A DNA stretch of 64,000 nucleotides from Neobacillus rhizophilus (GTDB lineage: Bacteria; Bacillota; Bacilli; Bacillales; Cytobacillaceae). The position numbers and the translations under genes were made by a program. The stretch is from positions 186,001 through 250,000 of the forward strand of contig NZ_JAGYPF010000006.1 in the NCBI RefSeq assembly GCF_018343535.1. Reading direction: 5' to 3'. Shown in pieces: positions 33,834 through 42,956 of this stretch; positions within the stretch are counted from its first letter, which is position 1, and every line of letters begins with the position of its first letter. A model generated the notes under the pieces. It did not search any database and was not told where the DNA came from. It saw only the letters and a program-made list of their open reading frames with translations.

Positions 33834-34874
33834 TTAAACTATGATTAGCTTGTGAGCAGGGATAGATAATGTAACTATGTCTCCTACTTGGTAGATGACA
33901 TCATCCGCTTTATTTGCCAGCAATGTTCCAATCGGGGTTTCAACCTCATATTGGTAGGATTTCCCCAGGAACGTACGGACCTTGACCTTGCCTGATACAG
34001 CATTATTGGCATTTGGCTCTGTACCCTCTGAAATCTCAATATCATCTGGACGAATGGTTCCTGTACGTTTTGCCGGCCCCCATTGGCGGGTACTTTCGAA
34101 TACCGTTCCATCGACTGCTTTATACTTCCAGTCTTCAGTAGGTGCTAGCTTAAAGAAGTTCTCAAACCCGATAAAGCGGGCCACAAACTCCGTTTTTGGG
34201 TTTTTATAAATTTCTTCAGGTGTGTCGAACTGCTCGATTACGCCTTTATTCATAACGGCCACCTTGTCCGAAATTGAGAAACACTCCTCTTGATCATGCG
34301 TGACAAACACGGATGTAATCCCCAATTGACTTTGGATTCGTTTAATTTCTATCCGCATCTGCAGTCGTAATTTCGCATCCAGGTTACTGAGAGGTTCATC
34401 TAATAATAATAATTTCGGCTCGATCACTAAGGCACGAGCTAAAGCTACACGCTGTCTTTGCCCGCCGGAGAGCTGCTTTGGATAACGATTGCTCAGCTCT
34501 TCTAACCCCGTAATGGCTAAAATATCATTTACTTTTTTTTCAATGGTTTGCTTTTTTTCCTTGCGTAATTTCAAACCGAACGCAACATTTTCTTTAATTG
34601 TTAAATGGGGAAACAAGGCGTAGCTTTGGAAGACCATTCCAAACTCCCGTTTATGAACGGGCACTTTTGTTAAGTTTTTATTATCAACCACGAACTCGCC
34701 ATCATTTGGCTCAATTAAGCCGGCAATCACTCTTAAAGTGGTTGTTTTCCCGCATCCGGATGGTCCTAATAAGGAGACCAATTCTCCTTTTTCAATCGAT
34801 AAATTTAAATCTTTTAATATATCAGCTTTGTTATCATAACTTACACGAATATCTTTTAATTCAACATAGGACAT
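33834..34874 (-). CDS. ABC transporter ATP-binding protein (PotA-like)
   Basis: 346 residues. Walker A GPSGCGKTTTL, Q-loop VFQSYALFPH, signature LSGGQRQRVALARAL, Walker B LLLLDEPLSNLD and the switch histidine VTHDQEE are intact. A C-terminal TOBE-type domain (about 240-346) is present as in PotA and MalK. It energises import by the two permeases encoded directly upstream. Confidence 0.93.
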   Translation of the reverse strand: MSYVELKDIRVSYDNKADILKDLNLSIEKGELVSLLGPSGCGKTTTLRVIAGLIEPNDGEFVVDNKNLTKVPVHKREFGMVFQSYALFPHLTIKENVAFGLKLRKEKKQTIEKKVNDILAITGLEELSNRYPKQLSGGQRQRVALARALVIEPKLLLLDEPLSNLDAKLRLQMRIEIKRIQSQLGITSVFVTHDQEECFSISDKVAVMNKGVIEQFDTPEEIYKNPKTEFVARFIGFENFFKLAPTEDWKYKAVDGTVFESTRQWGPAKRTGTIRPDDIEISEGTEPNANNAVSGKVKVRTFLGKSYQYEVETPIGTLLANKADDVIYQVGDIVTLSIPAHKLIIV

Positions 34875-34915
34875 AATGCTGTTCTACCCCCGTCGCTGTT
34901 GGATTCTGTCTGTTC

Positions 34916-35695
34916 CTATGAAATACTGGCTAACCCCAATGTTTTTTCAATAATAAACATCAAAACAATCGTCCCAAGCATTAATACAACAGATAATGCC
35001 GAAACGGATGGGTCGTAGTTGTATTCAATATAATTCATTAAGCTGGTTGGCAGCATGGTAACACCTGGTCCTGATAAAAACTGCGAAACAGGGATATTGT
35101 TAAAGGAGTTAATGAACGCAAGCATAAAGGAAGCAAAAATTCCCGAAGTAATGTTTGGCAGCACCACTTTGATAAACGTCTGTAATTTTGTGCAGCCTAA
35201 CGTCCATGAAACCTCTTCTATTGAAAAATCTAACTGCTCTATCGTTGAGCCCACAACCCGGATTACGTATGGCAGGCAAATTAAGAAATGGCCTAACAAC
35301 AGTCCTTGGATAATCGGGAATTGGAACTTAATCACGATAAATTGATACATCGCATACCCAACAACCAATCCAGGCACGATTGTTGGCGAAAGAAAGAAAC
35401 TCTTAATCCAATTTCGTCCAAAAACCTTATGACGCGCCAAAGAATAGGCGGCTGGTACACCAATAATCAAAGCCAAGAGTGTTGCAATAAAAGCTACTTT
35501 TAAACTAAGAAAAAAGCTGTCCATAAAGGCCTCATTGCTAAACACCTTGCCGTACCAATCAAGGGTAAAACCTTTAATTGGAAATTGAATAGTTGAATTA
35601 GTTCCAAAAGAAGTCACGATAATAATCAGCAAAGGCACTAGCAAAAATGCAAATACCAAACCCGTAAAGACTTTTAAACCAACATTTTTACGCAC
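34916..35695 (-). CDS. ABC transporter permease (PotC-like)
   Basis: 259 residues, about six membrane helices. The EAA loop region is EEVSWTLGCTKLQTFIKVVLP. A GTG start at 35695, with GAGGTG six bases upstream, overlaps the end of the preceding permease by 8 bp; a longer reading from an ATG at 35728 is possible but has no RBS. Pairs with the PotB-like permease. Confidence 0.88.
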   Translation of the reverse strand: MRKNVGLKVFTGLVFAFLLVPLLIIIVTSFGTNSTIQFPIKGFTLDWYGKVFSNEAFMDSFFLSLKVAFIATLLALIIGVPAAYSLARHKVFGRNWIKSFFLSPTIVPGLVVGYAMYQFIVIKFQFPIIQGLLLGHFLICLPYVIRVVGSTIEQLDFSIEEVSWTLGCTKLQTFIKVVLPNITSGIFASFMLAFINSFNNIPVSQFLSGPGVTMLPTSLMNYIEYNYDPSVSALSVVLMLGTIVLMFIIEKTLGLASIS

Positions 35696-36524
35696 TTGCC
35701 TCACCTCGCTTATCCATGCGGCCCGCAACCCAGTTGAATAGCTTCATCACAATCAAAGTCGCGGCAATCATAATCAAAGCAATGACACTGGCACCCTGCC
35801 AGTTTCCTAATGCAGTCGCATTTTGATATAGGAAGGTTGCTAACATGATGTTCCGGTTTCCGCCTAATAATTGCGGGGTAGTATAGGCTGTCAAACTTCC
35901 TGTAAAAACTAAAATACTCCCAACAATAATTCCCGGCACACTTAATGGCAATATCACCTTCATAAATGCTACCAAGCGATTGGCGCCTAACGTTTCTGCA
36001 GCTTCCATAATCTCCGAATCAATGTTCTCTAATATCCCCACTAAAGTAATAACCATTAGAGGTAAGAAGAGATACACAGAGCCAATCACAATAGCGAATT
36101 CCGTATAAAGCAAAGTAAGTGGTTTTGATATTAACCCCATGCTCTTTAAAGCATTATTTACAATTCCGTCTTGTCCTAAAATGGTGATCCACGCAAAACT
36201 TCGCACAACCGAATTCGTTAACAACGGAAACAATGTAATCGACATTAACAGGCCACGCCATTTTTTTGGACTTTTCGAAATATAAAAGGCGGTTGGAACT
36301 CCTAACACTACACAAATCAAAGTCGCAATCAGTGAAATCTTTATCGTCCGCCAAAAAATACCAAAATTATAATCATCCAAGAAGAACGAAGTATAGTTCG
36401 CCAAGGTGAATCCTCCATCAAAGAAGGTTGGGTAAATGGCGGAAATAAGAGGTAACACCAAGAATAAAATTAAAAGAATCAATCCTGGAGCCAAGATGAT
36501 GTAAGGGATTCTTCGCTGTGTCAT
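35688..36524 (-). CDS. ABC transporter permease (PotB-like)
   Basis: 278 residues, six or more membrane helices, with the EAA motif MEAAETLGANRLVAFMKVILP. It is the first gene of the purine-type import and deamination operon. The ATG at 36524 has GTGAGG seven bases upstream; the frame also contains an earlier TTG without an RBS. The 5' leader is about 65 bases long, and I see no purine riboswitch in it. Confidence 0.88.
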   Translation of the reverse strand: MTQRRIPYIILAPGLILLILFLVLPLISAIYPTFFDGGFTLANYTSFFLDDYNFGIFWRTIKISLIATLICVVLGVPTAFYISKSPKKWRGLLMSITLFPLLTNSVVRSFAWITILGQDGIVNNALKSMGLISKPLTLLYTEFAIVIGSVYLFLPLMVITLVGILENIDSEIMEAAETLGANRLVAFMKVILPLSVPGIIVGSILVFTGSLTAYTTPQLLGGNRNIMLATFLYQNATALGNWQGASVIALIMIAATLIVMKLFNWVAGRMDKRGEASA

Positions 36525-36595
36525 TTCTGGCCTCACTTTCAAAAAGGGTTATTCATGCTGGTAAACAAGTATAAGTTGTATTCCTTCCATTGAGT

Positions 36596-36624
36596 ATTAT
36601 AATTTATTAATTTCTCTTTGGCAA
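36596..36624 (-). promoter_or_regulatory. Sigma-A promoter of the importer/deaminase operon
   Basis: Minus-strand TTGCCA (36619-36624), 17-bp spacer, perfect TATAAT (36596-36601). Predicted start of transcription near 36589. Confidence 0.75.
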
Positions 36625-36629
36625 CACAA

Positions 36630-36672
36630 AATACGAATGATGCATATTATAATTACACCCAATGTTCGTGAA
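36630..36672. promoter_or_regulatory. PurR box pair
   Basis: AATACGAATGAT (36630-36641, plus strand) matches the PurBox pattern AAWWCGAACRWT at 11 of 12 positions. TTCACGAACATT (minus strand, 36661-36672) matches at 9 of 12. The two are inverted, with 27 bp between the CGAA cores, which agrees with the paired spacing I recall for Bacillus PurR sites. They span about -41 to -83 of the predicted promoter, where B. subtilis PurR sites also lie. The rest of the 36525-36833 gap holds only this promoter and the rlmCD terminator. Confidence 0.72.
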
Positions 36673-36741
36673 TTATATTTTTAAATACAATTTATCGTAA
36701 TCAGATGATTAATTTTACCTTCATTCACGAAGATTATCAAT

Positions 36742-36779
36742 AAAAAACCACTTCCTATTTTTATAGGAAGTGGTTTTTT
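36742..36779. terminator. Bidirectional terminator of rlmCD
   Basis: AAAAAACCACTTCCTAT and ATAGGAAGTGGTTTTTT form a perfect stem with a T-run in either direction. It ends the rlmCD transcript. Confidence 0.92.
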
Positions 36780-36833
36780 GGTATAGAAATAAATCCTTTC
36801 ACGGTTAGAAATATAAATATTCGGTTAGTTGCC

Positions 36834-38204
36834 TTACTTTAAAATGAGTTGCGCCACACACTCAACATGCGTTGTCATTGGAAACATATCAACAGGCTGG
36901 ACTTCCAGTGTTTTGTAGCCGCCATCCTCTAATATCCTTAAATCCCTTGCCAATGTTGCCGGGTTACAGGAGACGTACACCACTTTTCTTGGTTTCATAT
37001 CGATGATGGTTTGAAGGAGGGCCTCGTCGCAGCCTTTGCGCGGCGGGTCCACGACCAGCACATCCGCTTTATTGCCTTCCTTGTACCATTTTGGTATAAC
37101 AACCTCGGCTTCCCCTACTGCGAATTCAGCATTAGTCATTCCGTTCAATGCCGCATTACTGCGCGCATCTTCAATCGCTTCCGGAACCACTTCGACACCA
37201 AAAACCTTCCGAGCCTTTTGCGCCAAAAATAAAGAGATTGTACCAATTCCACAATAAGCATCAATGACACTTTCCTCACCGTCTAAATCCGCATATTCCA
37301 ATGCTTTATCGTAAAGCACCTTCGTTTGAACAGGATTAACCTGATAAAAGGATAACGCTGAGATTGCGAATTTCACATCGCCAATATAATCATAGATCAC
37401 TTCGCTGCCCCATAAAAGGTTGGTCTTCTCGCCAAGGATGACATTTGTCCGCTTTGAATTCACGTTATGGACAATCGACTTTACCTTTGGAAGACGGACG
37501 ATGAGTTCTTCAATTAACTCCTTTTTATGCGGGATTTCCGGCGTTCTGGTAATCAGCACAACCATGAGTTCCCCAGTTTGTTTTCCATACCGGGCCATAA
37601 TATGCCTTAAAACACCTTTATGTGTTTCCTCATTATAAGCCGGAATCCCAAACTGGCTGCAGATTTCCTTGGTTGTCTGAACCGCTTCATTTACTTCAGG
37701 CAACTGGATGACACTTTCGTCCATATCAACAATTTCATGACTTCTTGGCTTAAAAAAGCCGGCAACCAGCTTGCCATCCTTTTCACCGACAGGCACCTGG
37801 GCTTTGTTCCGGTAATGCGATGGGTTGTCCATTCCTAAAATCGGGTGAACTGTCACATCCTCCAATTTACCAATCCGTGTGAGTACCTGCCTGACTTGAT
37901 TTTCCTTGTACTTTAGCTGCCCCTCGTAGCTGATATGCTCAAGCTGACAGCCTCCGTATTTCGGTTTCTCACTGTCAGGGATATCCACCCGATACGGACT
38001 TCTTTCGTAAAGCTCGATTAATCGCCCAATCCCGTAGCTTTTATTAACCTTGATGACTTTGACTTTCGCCTTTTCACCTGGCAGACCGTTCGGTATGAAC
38101 AGCGGATAGCCTTCCACCTTCGCCACCCCTGCCCCGTCATGAGTTAAGTCTTCAAATATAACATCTATAAAATCATTTTTATTGACTGGTAATGCTCTGC
38201 TCAT
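36834..38204 (-). CDS. rlmCD: 23S rRNA (uracil-5) methyltransferase RlmCD
   Basis: 456 residues. An N-terminal TRAM domain (about 8-70) is followed by the iron-sulfur-type region (PKYGGCQLEH) and a SAM methyltransferase domain with DAYCGIGTISLFLA, VVDPPRKGCD and VYVSCNPATLARD (nucleophilic cysteine). In Bacillus one enzyme methylates both U747 and U1939 of 23S rRNA. It is transcribed alone, away from a long tandem repeat array located directly upstream. Confidence 0.92.
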   Translation of the reverse strand: MSRALPVNKNDFIDVIFEDLTHDGAGVAKVEGYPLFIPNGLPGEKAKVKVIKVNKSYGIGRLIELYERSPYRVDIPDSEKPKYGGCQLEHISYEGQLKYKENQVRQVLTRIGKLEDVTVHPILGMDNPSHYRNKAQVPVGEKDGKLVAGFFKPRSHEIVDMDESVIQLPEVNEAVQTTKEICSQFGIPAYNEETHKGVLRHIMARYGKQTGELMVVLITRTPEIPHKKELIEELIVRLPKVKSIVHNVNSKRTNVILGEKTNLLWGSEVIYDYIGDVKFAISALSFYQVNPVQTKVLYDKALEYADLDGEESVIDAYCGIGTISLFLAQKARKVFGVEVVPEAIEDARSNAALNGMTNAEFAVGEAEVVIPKWYKEGNKADVLVVDPPRKGCDEALLQTIIDMKPRKVVYVSCNPATLARDLRILEDGGYKTLEVQPVDMFPMTTHVECVAQLILK

Positions 38205-38276
38205 TTGCTTCTTCCTTTACGTCTCTATTTACTAGCAAGATTTTAACATAAAGCAGTATCAAATGCGAAAAGCACC

Positions 38277-38845
38277 GTTGTCCGGCTTATCAAAGACATT
38301 TCCTACTGATTTTAACCGGGTTTTGTCCTTCATAGCACTTATCAAGGACATTTCCTTCTAGTTTTCATCCGGTTTTGTCCTTCATAACGCTTATCAAGGA
38401 CATTTCCTTCTGCTTTTTAACAGGTTTTGTCCTTCATAACACTTATCAAGGACATTTCCTTCTGCTTTTCAACCAGTTTTGTCCTTCATAACGCCTATCA
38501 AGGACATTTCCTTCTGCTTTTCAACCGGTTCTGTCCTTCATAACGCTTATCAAGGACATTTCCTTCTAGTTTTCATCCGGTTTTGTCCTTCATAACGCTT
38601 ATCAAGGACATTTCCTTCTAGTTTTCATCCGGTTTTGTCCTTCATAGCGCTTATTAAGGACATTTCCTTCTAGTTTTCATCCGGTTTTGTCCTTCATAAC
38701 GCTTATCAAGGACATTTCCTTTTGGTTTTTAACCGGTTTTGTCCTTCATAACGCTTATCAAGGACATTTCCTTTTGGTTTTTAACCAGTTTTGTCCTTGA
38801 TCCGGCATATCAAAGACATTTTCATCTGATTTAGATGCGAGTTTG
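38277..38845. repeat. Tandem array, 11 units of exactly 52 bp
   Basis: CAAGGACATT (or a close variant) recurs at 38291, 38343, 38395, 38447, 38499, 38551, 38603, 38655, 38707, 38759 and 38811, always 52 bp apart with no insertion or deletion. Each unit carries AAGGACA and TGTCCTT arms that form stem-loops. Base changes concentrate in the middle of the unit. The first and last units share variants (CAAAGACATT, CTGATTT) not found in the inner nine. The array fills the 755-bp gap between rlmCD and two small plus-strand ORFs. No coding potential is seen. Confidence 0.95.
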
Positions 38846-38960
38846 TCCTTGAAAAAATAATATTGTAAAATAGGCACAAAAATTGTCAGAATATTTTTGT
38901 TTTAAAATATAATGATAGTGTATATGATTAAATTATCCCTTTTGGAAGGAGTGGATCGCG

Positions 38961-39281
38961 ATGAAGATGATAAAAGGCTTCTCGATCATCATGTTTCTTG
39001 CCTTTCTGGCCTTCACCTTTTTGCATTCTTCAAATTCGCCTCCCCACCACCATCCAGATAGCAAGGCAATCATTCAATTAGATGATTGGACAGCGAAGCA
39101 TCAATGGGACGATGAGAAAAAACAGCCATTTGACCTGCATCTATTCTTCCTGCTTATATCTATCATGCCTTTCGCAGCAATACTTCTCCAATTGTTCCAG
39201 ACCAACTTCAGCAGAAAGCAAAGTTTTCTTATCCCCATTTTTTATCAAGCTAACTATGTGATTAAAGCCTCCCTTTTTTAA
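38961..39281 (+). CDS. Small membrane protein, unknown
   Basis: 106 residues with a hydrophobic N-terminal segment (about 5-22), a histidine-rich patch PPHHHPD, an acidic/basic stretch, and a second hydrophobic segment (about 62-80). GGAAGGAG lies eight bases before the ATG. I do not recognise a family. It is followed 30 bp later by another small membrane ORF and a shared terminator, which suggests a real two-gene unit. Confidence 0.55.
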   Translation: MKMIKGFSIIMFLAFLAFTFLHSSNSPPHHHPDSKAIIQLDDWTAKHQWDDEKKQPFDLHLFFLLISIMPFAAILLQLFQTNFSRKQSFLIPIFYQANYVIKASLF

Positions 39282-39311
39282 ATAAATTTAAAAATAAGGG
39301 AGGAAATATAA

Positions 39312-39431
39312 ATGGCAATGTGGTTCCGACTATTAATGATTGGTTACTTTTCCTTAACAGCAGCTGGGCTTCTGACCTTCCAAGGCATCGAAATTTACCA
39401 TGCCTTTATCGATTTCTTTAAACAAAAGTAA
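39312..39431 (+). CDS. 39-residue single-helix membrane peptide
   Basis: MAMWFRLLMIGYFSLTAAG continues to a hydrophobic core and ends FFKQK. AGGGAGGAAA precedes the ATG by about six bases. One membrane helix with a basic tail; function unknown. It is the second gene of the small pair starting at 38961 and ends just before the bidirectional terminator. Confidence 0.55.
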   Translation: MAMWFRLLMIGYFSLTAAGLLTFQGIEIYHAFIDFFKQK

Positions 39432-39433
39432 AA

Positions 39434-39492
39434 ATAACAAAAAGGCTGCCCCCTCAATCATGATGAACTTCGGGGGCAGCCTTTTTGTTATT
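39434..39492. terminator. Bidirectional terminator between small ORFs and pncB
   Basis: AAAAAGGCTGCCCCC and GGGGGCAGCCTTTTT form a long perfect stem with T-runs on both strands. It overlaps the pncB stop codon. Confidence 0.92.
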
Positions 39493-40957
39493 CTTCTTCT
39501 TTCATCGCTTCTACTTTTTCTTTCACTTCTTCGATATTTCTCATTTTGTTATCCCAGCATTTTTGGCTTAAATCCACTGGGTAATGCTCTGGATTCAGCA
39601 TCCGCTTGTATTCGTCCCAAAGAGCAGCCAAATTTTGTTTTAAATAATCCCGGGATTCCTCCAAACAAGGAATTTCATAAACATACTCCCCGTTTACAAA
39701 AATATCCTCATGAAGTTCTTTTGCTGTAAAATTCGTGACCACCTTATTTAAATACGTATGGGTCGGATGGAACATGCGCAGCTTCTTTTCTGGAAGCTTT
39801 TCACCCTCCATCGCGATATAATCCCCCTCCGCATGATGGTTTGTATTATTGATAATCCGGTAAACCTTTTTCAGGCCCGGGGTTGTTACCTTTTCAGGGT
39901 TGGAAGAAATTTTAATCGTATCCTCCATTTCACCCGCTTCGTTTTCAATCGAAACGATTTTATAAACAGCACCTAATGCAGCCTGGTCATAGGCAGTAAT
40001 CAATTTCGTGCCAATTCCCCAGCTGTCGATTCTCGCGCCTTGCGCCTTCAAGTTAATAATCGTATATTCGTCCAAATCGCTCGAGGCAAAGATTTTTGCA
40101 TCCTTAAAACCTGCCTCATCCAACATTTTCCTTGCCTCCTTGGAAAGATAGGCAAGGTCCCCGCTGTCTAGGCGAATTCCGATGAAATTAATCGTGTCCC
40201 CCAGTTCCTTTGCCACCTTGATGGCATTTGGCACGCCAAGGCGAAGCGTATCATACGTATCCACTAGAAAAACACAATCTTTATGGGTCTTGGCATATTT
40301 ATGAAAAGCAGTATACTCATCCTTATAGGCTTGCACCATGGAATGGGCATGTGTCCCGGCCACAGGGATCCCGAACATTTTCCCCGCTCTAACATTGCTG
40401 GTAGCTTCGAAGCCGCCTAGATATGCAGCTCTCGTTCCCCAAATAGCGGCATCCATTTCCTGAGCCCGTCTTGATCCAAACTCCATCGCTACTTCAGTGC
40501 CGACAACCTGCTTGATTCTTGATGCTTTCGTGGCGATTAATGTTTGATAGTTCACAATGTTAAGCAAGGCTGTTTCAATGAGCTGCGCCTCCGCAAGTGG
40601 TGCTTCCACTCGCAAAATCGGCTCACTGGCAAAAACAAGTTCGCCTTCCTTCATGGACCGAATGGTTCCAGTGAAACTCATCCCTTTTAAATAGTCTAAA
40701 AAATCAGCCTGGTAGCCTACTTCATTTTTCAAATACTCGAGGTCTTCCTCACTAAAACGAAAGCCCTGAATAAATTGGATGACTTTTTCAAGACCGGCAA
40801 AAACGGCATAGCCATTTCCAAACGGCTGCTTGCGGAAAAACAATTCAAAGACAGCCCGTTTATTGTGAATGCCGTCCCTCCAATACGTCTCTGCCATATT
40901 AATCTGGTAAAGATCTGTATGCAGACTTAAACTATCATCATGATAAATGTGTTTCAT
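39488..40957 (-). CDS. pncB: Nicotinate phosphoribosyltransferase
   Basis: 489 residues. Recognisable segments are SLHTDLYQINMAETYWRDG at the N-terminus, EFGSRRAQEMDAAIWGTRAAY, the active-site region AGTHAHSMVQAY with its histidine, and DSGDLAYLSKEAR. It makes nicotinate mononucleotide from nicotinate and PRPP in NAD salvage. It lies 63 bp downstream of pncA on the same strand, so nicotinamide is converted in two consecutive steps. Confidence 0.94.
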   Translation of the reverse strand: MKHIYHDDSLSLHTDLYQINMAETYWRDGIHNKRAVFELFFRKQPFGNGYAVFAGLEKVIQFIQGFRFSEEDLEYLKNEVGYQADFLDYLKGMSFTGTIRSMKEGELVFASEPILRVEAPLAEAQLIETALLNIVNYQTLIATKASRIKQVVGTEVAMEFGSRRAQEMDAAIWGTRAAYLGGFEATSNVRAGKMFGIPVAGTHAHSMVQAYKDEYTAFHKYAKTHKDCVFLVDTYDTLRLGVPNAIKVAKELGDTINFIGIRLDSGDLAYLSKEARKMLDEAGFKDAKIFASSDLDEYTIINLKAQGARIDSWGIGTKLITAYDQAALGAVYKIVSIENEAGEMEDTIKISSNPEKVTTPGLKKVYRIINNTNHHAEGDYIAMEGEKLPEKKLRMFHPTHTYLNKVVTNFTAKELHEDIFVNGEYVYEIPCLEESRDYLKQNLAALWDEYKRMLNPEHYPVDLSQKCWDNKMRNIEEVKEKVEAMKEEE

Positions 40958-41020
40958 AATTGACCTCCGAGGTACTAATACAGCTTTTTACTATTATATC
41001 CCATATTACCATTAATAAGT

Positions 41021-41572
41021 CTATATAACCACAGCGCCTAGCGACTGTTCGAAGTGGCCTAGAGCCCACTCATGCCCCGCTGGATTAAAGGAAGCAACCG
41101 CATCCTTGTAAATAACAATCTTAAAGCCTTTGTTATAGGCGTCAACGGCGGTATGGAGGACACAAATATCGGTACATACACCAACTAGGTGAACCTCCGT
41201 GACTCCCCGCTCGCGCAGCTTGATTTCAAGGTCTGTCCCAGCAAAGGCAGAGTATCTTGTTTTATCCATATACTGGACATTTTTCCGTTCCTTATTTTCC
41301 TCATATACTTCCTGCAGCGCCCCGAATAAATCCCTTCCCGAGGTGCCGCGCAGGTTATGGGGCGGAAATAGCTTTGTTTCCGGATGAAATTCATCACCTT
41401 GGTCGTGAACATCAATAGCAAAAACAACATATTCGCCGCTTGCAATAAACTCTTTTGTCAGTTCTACAATCTTCCCCTCAATAGCCTGCCCTGGTGCGCC
41501 ACAGGTTAATGCCCCGGCATCGGCAACAAAATCAAACGTATAATCAATATTTATTAACGCCCTTTTACCCAT
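41021..41572 (-). CDS. pncA: Nicotinamidase (cysteine hydrolase)
   Basis: 183 residues of the isochorismatase-like fold. The catalytic triad is visible as aspartate in INIDYTFDF, lysine in DKTRYSAF and cysteine in GVCTDICV. Metal-binding residues DVHDQGDEFH also fit. It hydrolyses nicotinamide to nicotinate. RBS AAAGGAGC precedes ATG 41572. In B. subtilis yueI is adjacent to pncA/pncB as I recall; here yueI is 20 kb away. Confidence 0.92.
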   Translation of the reverse strand: MGKRALINIDYTFDFVADAGALTCGAPGQAIEGKIVELTKEFIASGEYVVFAIDVHDQGDEFHPETKLFPPHNLRGTSGRDLFGALQEVYEENKERKNVQYMDKTRYSAFAGTDLEIKLRERGVTEVHLVGVCTDICVLHTAVDAYNKGFKIVIYKDAVASFNPAGHEWALGHFEQSLGAVVI

Positions 41573-41717
41573 GTGAAATCGCTCCTTTTAACCGTGTCAT
41601 GACTTATGTCTTTAATTCATTATACACAGTGTTTGAAACCTTTTCACACAATTAAAAATTTATAAAAAAGTCCGCTCCATCTGGAACGAACTTTCGCGAT
41701 TGTATATATTTTTTCCT

Positions 41718-42659
41718 CTAGCTATATCGTTTTCCCGGAACCCAATCCGTCGGCCGGTCATTCGGACGAATATCATCATAGGGCACGAAGACCTCTAAAT
41801 GGCGGTATAGGTTTTCGAATTCTGCAGGAAGCAAGCCGCCAAATTCACCGTCTAAATTCAACTGCACCTTTTCATCAGAATACACCTTTACCCGGTTTGC
41901 TTTGGTATAGAGCACATTTGGGTCATTGACATGCTCACCGCGGACGGCCAGTGTCGCAACCCGAATAAATTCAGCCAGATTTACTTTTTTCAAAATCAGC
42001 AGCGAAAACAACCCGTCGTTAATAGAGGCATCCGGAGCCAACCTTTCAAATCCGCCGATGGAATTGGTCAAGCCAATGAGAAACATCATTGCTTCCCCTT
42101 CGAATATTTTTCCATCATATTCAATCTTGAGGTCGGATGCCTTAATCGAAGGCAGCATTTCCATTCCTTTTAAGTAATAGGCAAGCTGACCAAGCATGGT
42201 TTTTAGTTTGCTCGGAACCTCATAGGTCAACTCGGTAAGTCTGCCCCCGCCGGCAATATTAATAAAGTATTTGTCATTAATCCGTCCAATATCAACAGGA
42301 ATAAGCTCCCCGCGTGTGATAATATCAACTGCAGCAGAAAGGTCACGCGGTATGTGCAAAGCCCTGGCAAAGTCGTTAGTTGTACCGGCCGGGATAATCC
42401 CAAGCCTCGGGCGGTACTCCTGCTCAGCAATGCCGTTAACCACTTCATTAATTGTTCCATCACCGCCGGCAGCAATGACCACATCGTACTGACGTTCCAC
42501 AGCAATCCGCGCCGCCTTTGTCGCATCGCCCGCACCTGTTGTCGCGTGGCAAGATGCTTCATATCCGGCGAGTTCTAATTTTTCAAGGATTTCCGGTAAA
42601 TGACGTTTGATCAATTCGCGTCCGGAAGTAGGATTATAAATCAGTCTTGCTTTTTTCAT
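41718..42659 (-). CDS. dgkB: Diacylglycerol kinase DgkB
   Basis: 313 residues. The lipid-kinase nucleotide motif GGDGTINEVVNG and RLGIIPAGTTNDFARAL are intact, along with the N-terminal YNPTSGRE. It phosphorylates diacylglycerol to phosphatidate, recycling lipid from lipoteichoic acid synthesis at the membrane. It is divergent from plsY, which acts in the same phospholipid pathway; the 297-bp AT-rich gap between them must hold both promoters. Confidence 0.93.
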   Translation of the reverse strand: MKKARLIYNPTSGRELIKRHLPEILEKLELAGYEASCHATTGAGDATKAARIAVERQYDVVIAAGGDGTINEVVNGIAEQEYRPRLGIIPAGTTNDFARALHIPRDLSAAVDIITRGELIPVDIGRINDKYFINIAGGGRLTELTYEVPSKLKTMLGQLAYYLKGMEMLPSIKASDLKIEYDGKIFEGEAMMFLIGLTNSIGGFERLAPDASINDGLFSLLILKKVNLAEFIRVATLAVRGEHVNDPNVLYTKANRVKVYSDEKVQLNLDGEFGGLLPAEFENLYRHLEVFVPYDDIRPNDRPTDWVPGKRYS

Positions 42660-42956
42660 CCATCATCATCCTAATTTTAATATCAGCTTATTATTTCTAT
42701 ATTCTACCAATTTATGCGGTGCGTTACAATTATGCCTTACATCCTATTTTTAGGCAAAAACGTCCCTTTACTATAATACCTTTGTTTTATTTTTTTGCAA
42801 AAAATAAGCGGACTAAATTTAAAAGGAAAAATGGACGGCCCCTGACCCGAAAGCTTTCATACATACGCTGTTTCCAATTCGTGAAAAATAATCAAAATAA
42901 CACCATTTATTTATGATAGAATAAAAGAAAAATTCTATTACAAGGGAATGATTCTA

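Noticed and set aside
36525..36833. Purine riboswitch ahead of the importer/deaminase operon
   Set aside because: The leader is only about 65 bases from the predicted start and lacks the conserved three-stem purine aptamer; the PurBox pair explains control better.
38277..38845. CRISPR array
   Set aside because: The whole 52-bp unit is repeated; there are no unique spacers of constant length and no cas genes nearby.
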